Below, one piece after another: positions 1 through 7,300 of a stretch of DNA of 64,000 bases (its first letter is position 1; every line of letters begins with the position of its first letter). The stretch is from Ignavibacteriota bacterium (lineage in GTDB: Bacteria > Bacteroidota > Ignavibacteria > Ignavibacteriales > Melioribacteraceae). The notes below the pieces were generated by a model. It was not told the origin of the DNA, did no database searches, and saw only the letters and a list, made by a program, of their open reading frames with translations. The position numbers and the translations under genes are program-made. The stretch covers positions 1-64,000 of the forward strand of contig PAAX01000027.1 in NCBI GenBank assembly GCA_002698995.1, read 5' to 3'.

Positions 1-118
1 ATAGAATTCAGGATTTTTTATGAAACTAAAACTTGACGGCAAATCATTAACATTAGAACAGATTGATTCTTTTCTTAAGAGCAATCTTAAAATAGATTTA
101 AAAGATTTTGTCCTCTAA
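1..118 (+). pseudogene. Truncated duplicate of the 5' end of hutH
   Basis: Bases 1-91 are identical to 2335-2425, the ribosome-binding region and first codons of the intact hutH downstream. The copy starts at ATG 20 and keeps 24 codons of hutH reading. It then diverges, runs a few foreign codons and stops with TAA at 116-118, giving a 32-residue peptide. Homology may extend left of the window, so the true left end is unknown. It is a non-functional fragment, probably the left boundary of an inserted or rearranged segment (92-2334). Identity is seen directly; the mechanism is inferred. Confidence 0.85.
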
Positions 119-340
119 AAAGTTATTTAATCAAATACAAATCAGAATGATATTCTCGAGATGTCAAGTTTATTGTATACGAGGTTAATAGAAGCTTAGA
201 ACTAAAGGATGAAGATGCTGATAATTATAAAGTTAAAAAATAAGTAAGTTAGAATTGTATATGATCTCAAACTTTTCCAAATCAAAAATAACACAGTAAA
301 TGAACTCAGATATGCATTATGATTTTATGAGGTAAAATAA
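119..340. other. Non-coding, decayed sequence upstream of the AlbA-type gene
   Basis: No intact gene is seen here. A short plus-strand open frame from about 151 to the TAA at 241 reads as a charged C-terminal tail (ending YKVKK). It has no start codon and could be the remnant of a lost gene. The last part, around 325-340, holds the GAGG ribosome-binding site and A-rich leader of the next gene. Confidence 0.4.
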
Positions 341-1957
341 ATGTTAAGTGATAATGAAATATTTGATTTGTTGAATATAAAAGAAAATTCCAATCTCGAA
401 TTCAAAAAAGCAGAAGATTCCTTTTCTTTTGACAAATTATGTGGATATTCTGTTGCTATAGCTAATGAACATGGTGGCTATTTGATTTTAGGCATTACTG
501 ACAAAATTCCACGTAAAATTATTGGGACAAAAGCTTTTCCTGATATTTCAAAAACCGAAAGAGCTCTTTATGATCGATTACATCTTCGTATAGATATTAC
601 AGAGTATTTTTTAGAAGATAAAAGAATAGTGGTAGCTAATATTCCATCCCGTCCAATCGGTAAACCATTAGAATTAAACGGCAAATATTTAATGAGAGTA
701 GGTGAGTCACTTCTGCCTATGTCCTCCGAACAAATAGAAAAAATTCATAAAGAAAAAATATTAGATTACTCTGCAGAAATATGTGAATCAGCAACGATGG
801 ATGATCTCTCTGAGGAAGCAATTGAGGCATTTAGAAATCTGTGGTTCAAAAAGTCACAAAATAAGAAATTATTATCATTGCCGGTTCAACAATTACTTAA
901 GGATGCTGAGCTTATTTATGATGATAAGGTTACTTATGCAGCACTAATACTTCTTGGTAAAAAATATTCGATTGGTAGATTTATTTCAAATAATGAAATT
1001 ATATTTGAGTACCGTAACAAAGAAGAACAAATTACACATAGTCAGCGAATAGATTTTCGGGATGCTTTCTTTAATATTTATGATAAAGTTTGGGATACTA
1101 TCAATCTACGTAATGAAGTTGAGCATATTCAAGAAGGATTGTTCATTAGAGACATTCCCAATTTCAATGAAGAGGTTGTAAGGGAGTCTATTCTAAATGC
1201 AATTTGCCATCGTGATTATACTTTGACAGGCTCTACTTTTATTAAACAATTTCCCCATAGATTAATTATTGAAAGCCCTGGTGGATTTTTACCCGGCATT
1301 AACCCTGGAAACATTATCTATCAGCATTCACCACGCAATAGAAGAATTGCAGAAGCTTTTCAAAAATGTGGTTTAGTGGAAAGGTCTGGTCAAGGAGCTG
1401 ATAAAATATTTGAAAAATCTATTTCCGAAGGAAAGGCTAAACCGAATTATTCAGGTTCAGATTCATATAAAGTGAAACTTGTACTTAATGGTCAAGTCAA
1501 AGATAAACAATTTATTAGGTTTCTTGAGAAAATCTCTGAAGATAAAAACAAATTCTTGAGCATTGATGAACTTCTGATTTTAGATGATATTAGAGAAGGA
1601 ATTCCAATTTCTGATAGTTCTAAAGACCTTCTTGAAAACCTTAAATCTATAGGAGTTATTGAAGTTCACGGTAGAGGTAAGGGTTCAAAATATATTCTTT
1701 CTCAAAAATATTATGAGTATATAAATAAAAAAGGCATCTATACAAGAAAGCGTGGTCTTGACAATATTGAAAAAAGGGAATTAATACTTAAGCACCTACG
1801 CCAGAATAAAAAGGCCTCAAGAGATGAAGTAAACCAGATTTTCCCTAATCTAACACGTGATCAAGTCTATAATCTTTTGCGCAGGTTGAAAAAAGAAAAC
1901 TTAATAGAATTTATTTCAGAAAGGGGAAATTTTGGATATTGGATTCTCAAAGATTAA
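341..1957 (+). CDS. AlbA_2/Schlafen-domain ATP-binding regulator
   Basis: A 538-residue predicted cytoplasmic DNA-binding ATPase-like protein. The N-terminus (about residues 13-130, with NLEFKKA and NEHGGYLILGI) is an AlbA_2/Schlafen putative DNA-binding domain. A middle region around 280-360 (ESILNAICHRDY, then GGFLPGINPGNI and a SGQGADKI stretch) matches the GHKL-type HATPase_c_4 domain found in this family. The last 60 residues look like a winged helix. GAGG lies just ahead of ATG 341. It stands alone in the small island between the two copies of the hutH start and is followed by an array of 11-bp repeats that it might bind. Proteins of this architecture are common in accessory regions, but their function is largely undetermined. 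Family call confident; role unknown. Confidence 0.85.
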   Translation: MLSDNEIFDLLNIKENSNLEFKKAEDSFSFDKLCGYSVAIANEHGGYLILGITDKIPRKIIGTKAFPDISKTERALYDRLHLRIDITEYFLEDKRIVVANIPSRPIGKPLELNGKYLMRVGESLLPMSSEQIEKIHKEKILDYSAEICESATMDDLSEEAIEAFRNLWFKKSQNKKLLSLPVQQLLKDAELIYDDKVTYAALILLGKKYSIGRFISNNEIIFEYRNKEEQITHSQRIDFRDAFFNIYDKVWDTINLRNEVEHIQEGLFIRDIPNFNEEVVRESILNAICHRDYTLTGSTFIKQFPHRLIIESPGGFLPGINPGNIIYQHSPRNRRIAEAFQKCGLVERSGQGADKIFEKSISEGKAKPNYSGSDSYKVKLVLNGQVKDKQFIRFLEKISEDKNKFLSIDELLILDDIREGIPISDSSKDLLENLKSIGVIEVHGRGKGSKYILSQKYYEYINKKGIYTRKRGLDNIEKRELILKHLRQNKKASRDEVNQIFPNLTRDQVYNLLRRLKKENLIEFISERGNFGYWILKD

Positions 1958-2353
1958 CATACAATTGCGTCAACTTTATATCTAAATCAACTATTAACGC
2001 AAGTTTGACGCAACTTGTTACCCAGACATCTTGATAATTCTTTATATTACAACAACTTAACTCAAGTGTGCTTATAAAATTATTGACGCAAGTTTGACAC
2101 AGTATTATGATACAGTACTTTTTTAACTAATTGCAAATATATTATTTACAAGAATAAGCACTGTGTTTTTATTATTACTTTTGACGCAAGTTTTACCTAA
2201 TTGGTATTTTTATGCCAAAATGGTTTTAAAATTAGACAAACCTTTCTCACCAAACTTTAAGTACCCAAGTATTTAAAGATTTGTTGATTAATGAGGTTTA
2301 AAGAGAGATTTGTGTAAATTTCAGTAATGCAAAAATAGAATTCAGGATTTTTT
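1958..2353. other. Intergenic region between island ATPase and hutH
   Basis: About 396 bases without a gene. It contains the 11-bp repeat array, and from 2335 the right-hand copy of the 91-bp duplicated segment with the AGGA ribosome-binding site of hutH. No convincing TAnnTTTG promoter for hutH was found; the last TTGACG (2181) could act as a -35-like element but this is weak. Confidence 0.5.
1965..2196. repeat. Array of 11-bp TTGACGCAAGT repeats (possible operator)
   Basis: Four sites carry the unit TTGACGCAAGT or a close variant. One at 1965-1976 is on the minus strand. A tandem pair lies at about 1994-2015, with two units in register 11 bp apart inside an imperfect palindrome (TAAC...GTTA). 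Another pair lies at 2083-2104, the second unit degenerate, and a last one at 2181-2196. Spacing of one helical turn suggests a protein-binding array rather than chance. It lies between the ATPase gene and hutH, so it could be an operator for either or an element end. Binding is inference. Confidence 0.7.
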
Positions 2354-3910
2354 ATGAAACTAAAACTTGACGGCAAATCATTAACATTAGAACAGATTGA
2401 TTCTTTTCTTAAGAGCAATCTTAAAGTAGAACTTACCAAAGAAGCAAAATCAAAAGTAAAAAAAGCAAGAGATTTAGTTGAGAAATGGATTAAAGATGAT
2501 AAGGTGATCTACGGTGTTACTACCGGATTCGGTGAGTTTGCAAATGTGAAAATATCTAAAAGTGATATTGAACAGCTTCAGGAAAACTTAATTGTAAGTC
2601 ACTCAACCGGAGTTGGCGATAATCTTCCCCCGTTTATAGTTAAGATTATGATGCTTCTTAGAGTGAATGCTCTTGCAAGAGGCAACAGCGGAATAAGATT
2701 GGAAACGCTTGAGCTTCTAATCGAAATGATAAACAATAATATCATCCCGGTAATTCCTTCGCAAGGTTCAGTTGGCTCCAGCGGCGATCTCGCTCCTCTT
2801 TCGCATTTGGTATTGGCTTTAATAGGAAAAGGGAAAGTACAGGTTATCAATGATGTTCATTCTCCAAAAGCTTATTTATCAAAAGAATTATCCTCAAAAA
2901 ATGTATTAAAGAAATTTGGGTTGACTCCTATTAGATTAAAAGCGAAGGAAGGATTGGCTTTAATTAACGGCACCCAAATGATGACTGCATTTGCTTCTTA
3001 CATTTGTATAAAGGCGAAAAGTTTAATTAAGCAGGTTGATATTTCTGCCGCATTAAGTCATGAAGCTTTAAGAGCAACAGATAAAGCATACGATGTAAGA
3101 CTTCATGAACTGAGACCATATAAAGGACAAATTGAAACCGCAGAGAATATGCTGGTATTATTAAACCAGAGCGAGATAAGAAATTCACATTTGGAAAATG
3201 ATCCAAGAGTACAAGATTCATATTCATTAAGGTGCATTCCTCAGATTCATGGCGCCTCAAGAGATACAATAGATTATGTCTGTTCAAAAGTTGAGATTGA
3301 AATAAACTCTGTTAATGATAATCCTTTAATATTCCCAAATGAAGGAGATCATTTAGAAGGAGGTAATTTCCACGGACAACCAATTGCGCTGGTTATGGAT
3401 TTTATGGGAATAGCTTTATCGGAATTAGCAAATGTATCTGAGAGAAGAATTGAAAGATTAGTAAACGGATCGTTAAGCAGTCTGCCAAGATTTTTAACAG
3501 AGCACGGCGGTTTAAATTCTGGATTAATGATTGCACAATACACAGCGGCAGCATTGGTTTCCGAAAATAAAGTATTGGCTCATCCGGCAAGTGTAGATTC
3601 AATTCCAACATCAGCAAATCAAGAAGATCATAATTCTATGGGTTCAATAGCGGCGAGAAAATGTTTTAATATTCTTAAGAATGTTCAGAAAGTAATTGCA
3701 ATTGAAATGCTTACCGCTTCACAGGGAATTGAATTTCTTAAACCGTTAAAATGCGGATTGGGTACAAATGCTGCATATAAAGAAATTCGGAAATATATAA
3801 AACCATTAAAGAAAGATAGACTGCTGCATGATGATATAGCAAAAGCCATTGAGCTTTTAGAAAAAGATATTGTTCTTAATGCAGTTGAAAAGGAAGTAAA
3901 GTTATATTAG
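2354..3910 (+). CDS. hutH: Histidine ammonia-lyase (SSG variant of the MIO triad)
   Basis: 518 residues, the usual length. It deaminates L-histidine to urocanate, the first step of histidine degradation, in the cytoplasm. Visible family marks are the active-site Tyr53 in YGVTTGFG, His83, the MIO-forming loop GSVGSSGDLAPLSH at about 138-151, and QEDHNSMG near 423. The residue before the catalytic Ser143-Gly144 is serine (Ser142) rather than the usual alanine. AGGA precedes the ATG. No hutU, hutI or hutG gene lies nearby, so it is isolated from its pathway here, and a related aromatic amino acid lyase specificity cannot be excluded. Its first codons are duplicated at 1-91. Confidence 0.93.
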   Translation: MKLKLDGKSLTLEQIDSFLKSNLKVELTKEAKSKVKKARDLVEKWIKDDKVIYGVTTGFGEFANVKISKSDIEQLQENLIVSHSTGVGDNLPPFIVKIMMLLRVNALARGNSGIRLETLELLIEMINNNIIPVIPSQGSVGSSGDLAPLSHLVLALIGKGKVQVINDVHSPKAYLSKELSSKNVLKKFGLTPIRLKAKEGLALINGTQMMTAFASYICIKAKSLIKQVDISAALSHEALRATDKAYDVRLHELRPYKGQIETAENMLVLLNQSEIRNSHLENDPRVQDSYSLRCIPQIHGASRDTIDYVCSKVEIEINSVNDNPLIFPNEGDHLEGGNFHGQPIALVMDFMGIALSELANVSERRIERLVNGSLSSLPRFLTEHGGLNSGLMIAQYTAAALVSENKVLAHPASVDSIPTSANQEDHNSMGSIAARKCFNILKNVQKVIAIEMLTASQGIEFLKPLKCGLGTNAAYKEIRKYIKPLKKDRLLHDDIAKAIELLEKDIVLNAVEKEVKLY

Positions 3911-3920
3911 GGTGTAGTTA

Positions 3921-3951
3921 AATTCCCGCAATTTTAGAAATTGCGGGAATT
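3921..3951 (+). terminator. Hairpin after hutH (REP-like, possible terminator)
   Basis: Perfect 14-base arms AATTCCCGCAATTT and AAATTGCGGGAATT around a 3-base loop, followed by a T-rich stretch. It lies 11 bases after the hutH stop and can end that transcript. The CCCGCAAT core recurs twice within 350 bases, so it is also a member of a local REP-like family. Confidence 0.6.
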
Positions 3952-4290
3952 TTAGTTTTAAATCTCATACTCCCGTAATCTCAAAGATTGCGGGAATTTT
4001 GGCGGTAATATTTTAAGTGCTGTTTATAAAGTTTTGAGAGAACTAAAAACTAATATTGACTCATCCCCCTAACCCCCTTCTCTATTCTAAAGAAGGGGGA
4101 ATAAAAATCTAATTTCCAATAAACAAAAAATTAAATTTACTAGTCAATCCAACATTAATACTCCCCTTCTCTTTTTAAAAGAAGGGGCTGGGGGAAGAGT
4201 TTAAAAAGCTTCTTTTAGCTGCACTTTCTTTCAAAACAAAAACTCCCGTAATCTCTAAATTCCCGCAATCTTAAAGATTGCGGGAATTTA
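3921..4290. repeat. Cluster of REP-like palindromes, two families
   Basis: Family A is a palindrome built on ATTCCCGCAATCT/AGATTGCGGGAAT, seen at 3921-3951, 3969-3998 and 4258-4290, with an extra half-copy at 4243-4256. Family B is a CCCCCTTCT...AGAAGGGGG hairpin with a CCCCCTAA or CTGGGGG flank, at 4059-4101 and again in inverted orientation at 4160-4201. The whole stretch between hutH and the macroglobulin gene is therefore intergenic palindromes and holds no gene. Such units resemble non-coding REP/BIME or small MITE-like elements. Confidence 0.75.
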
Positions 4291-4305
4291 ATGTTTAGAA
4301 GAACT

Positions 4306-7300
4306 TTATTTTACTGTAATCTCACCAAGTCCATTTACAGAATGATATTCAGGATCATACATCGATTCTGCTGAAATTGGTGGAAGTGCAAACTCCCCTT
4401 TATTAACTACTCTTAACAAGAAATAAAACTCGGTTGATTTATTTCTTTGCGCAGAAGTAAAAATAAATTGTCTGTCATCTCTAATATCCAGATAGTCAAT
4501 CGGCATTAAGTTAGCTGAGTTATTGTTTAATTGATTTTCTCTCTGCAGTCTTGGATTCTCAATTTCAAATCCGGCTGGAATAGTATTAGTAATTACAATG
4601 TTTTCAATAGAGTTGCTCATTCCGGTTAATTCAATCTTACCAAGAATCATATCCCCTTGATTGAATTGATTATTAGCAACCTCAGCACCGGTTCTGTAGT
4701 TATAGAATTTTCTTCTCACTTTAATACCGGAATCTTCTTCTTTTATTTTTCCTTCTTTGCTAATACCTTCAACACTCCAGAAATAATAGGCTGATCCTTT
4801 TCCTTCAGCTTTAATGCTAACTGAATTACTTTTTATTTCTTCATCTGTTAAAGATATATTTTTAGCATTAAGCAACGAATAATTTTTTCCGTCAAAGCTG
4901 ATGCTGTATTTTAAGTCGGATGAACTCTGTAGTTTAGCAGCTTTACCAAGAGCAATCAAAGCAAATGCTGTTTCTTGAGTGTTGTAAATCTTATTAGTTA
5001 ATTTTGCCAAATGCTTAACCATCAAAGGTATTTGATTATTTGTCGGTTCGACTTCAAGGAGTACATTCAGCATAACGGAATTAGCTCTCACTTCGCTGTC
5101 AAAACTTCCGCCGCTTAATCTTTCTGTATTTTCGGGAATAAAGCCATCTTTTATAATTTGATTATATGACGACCAGTTATTCAATAATGCATAAGCTCCC
5201 GCCAATAAATATCTTGAATCATTAGTTAATAAGTTTGGTCTGGCTTTATAATAATTCATTGTTGGTAAATCAGCTTTATTTGCCATAGCTAAAACATAAA
5301 GAGCATAGATTGTTTCTTTAGGAGCAATTTTAGTAATTAATCTGCTGTTGTTTTTATAAACGACATAATCAACAACTTCTTTCTTTTTAGAAATCTGCTG
5401 CAAATAATTTAATGCGTTATTTAAAATATTTTCTCTTACAGAATAGTTTGCCTTTTTTGCTTCCAAAAGAAAATGAGAAGCATAAACCGAAACCCAATCA
5501 TTAATATTAGCACTTCCGGACCAGTAAGAAAATCCGCCGTTATACTGCTGCATTGATTCAACTTTTCTAATTCCCTCTTTAACAAAGTACTGCGGATTAT
5601 TTCTTCGATATAATTCAGGTACTGCTACTTTAATTAACTCATCTAGATAAATCTGCGGAAACGCTTTAGATACAGTCTGCTCAAGGCATCCATAAGGATA
5701 TGTAACAAGCTCCTTTATCTTATCTGCAAATTGAATTGCCGGATAAGTTGATATTGATATTTTACTTTTCTTTGTAGAAGCAATCATATTACTTGGCAGT
5801 TCCAGCTTTGTAGTTTGATTAGCTGAAATAATTCCAGTTCCGGTTTGTGTTGTAAAAGGAAGAACCGGGTTTACTCCAATTTCAATTTCTTCTTTTATGT
5901 CTGCTAATCCTTTTGCTTCAATAGTAATTTTAGAATTACCGATTTCATTTCCGGCTTTTATTGGAAGTACTATTTGAGAACTTCCTTTAGGCTGCAATGA
6001 TAAACTAAATTTATTTTTCAATGCTTTAACTGAGCCTGAAGTTTTTATTGATAATTCTACATTCCCTTTTTTATCTGTGGTGTTAATTACTGTAATTGCA
6101 GATGACAAAGAGTCATTCATCGCTAAGAATCTCGGCATTTCAATTTCAATTATTACATCATCTTTAACTTTCATTTTCTTTTCGGCGAAACCAAATTTAT
6201 TTCCGTCATATGCAACAGTCATTAATCTTACTTCACCATTGAACTGAGGTATATCAAGTTCAAATTCAATTTCCCCGCTGCTGTTCGTTTTTTTAATTCC
6301 GCTCCAGTATGAAAATAATTTGAATCTTTTTGAAGTTACAGGATTAGTTCTTTTCTTTAATTGACTTGCCAAAGCATCACCACCGGTTGAAGATTTTAAT
6401 GATGCGATTTCGGGAAGGAGCAATTTATAAAGATCAAAACTCTCAACACTTAATGGTCGTTTGGCATACATAAACTCATAAGGATTAGGAGATTTATAAT
6501 CTATTAATTGTAAAATACCTTCATCAACTGCTGCAAAAGTTACAAATGAGTTAGGAGTACCTTTTATTTTTATCTTCTGTTTAGTTCTCGGTTTAACTTC
6601 GGCATTAGCAGTAATTGAAGTATTAATTTTTCTTTTTTGATCTTCAACTTTTAGAGAAGCAAATCCGTGTCCAACTAAAAACGGAGTTTCTGCATTAAGT
6701 GAATGCGGTTTATAAAGAGTTGCAGTTATGTAAACATTAGGTATATAATCTGGATTCAAATCAAGATTCATTTCCGCAGTTTTATTTTTCACCTCAATAT
6801 GATGATACTCAAGAACTTGATTCCTTTCCACTGTTACAAGCATTTTCCCGTCAAACGGAGCTTTAAAAAGTACTTTAGCATTTTCATTTGGATTGTATGA
6901 ATCTTTATCAAAAACAATTTCAACTCTTCCTTCTTTATTTACTTCAAAAGAAGAAGCTGTTGAACTTTCCCAGCCGTAAGCATAAAACTTTTTACTCTGG
7001 TAAAAATCATCCCCTTTTTTTGATAATCTTAATTCATATTCACCAGAACGAGTAACTATAAAAGAAAAATCTTGAGGGGAATTATTCAAATTAATTTCTC
7101 TATTCCATTCTATAATTTCTTTCTTTTCAGATGCATAGTAAAACTGGTCTGAATAATCTTTCTTAAGTACTGTCTGCCATTCATATCTGACTAACTGAAC
7201 ATTAGCTAGAAGATTTTTAATTGCTTTGTCATTCTTATCAACTGCGGCAAAGGAAAAATTGATGTTCTGATTGGTTCCGAAATAATAATCATCCTGCCTA

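Noticed and set aside
1965-2196. CRISPR-like repeat array
   Set aside because: The repeats are only 11 bp, irregularly spaced and in both orientations, with no uniform spacers and no cas genes.
3921-4290. Insertion sequence remnant
   Set aside because: No transposase coding sequence or target-site duplication is visible; the palindromes alone fit REP-like units better.
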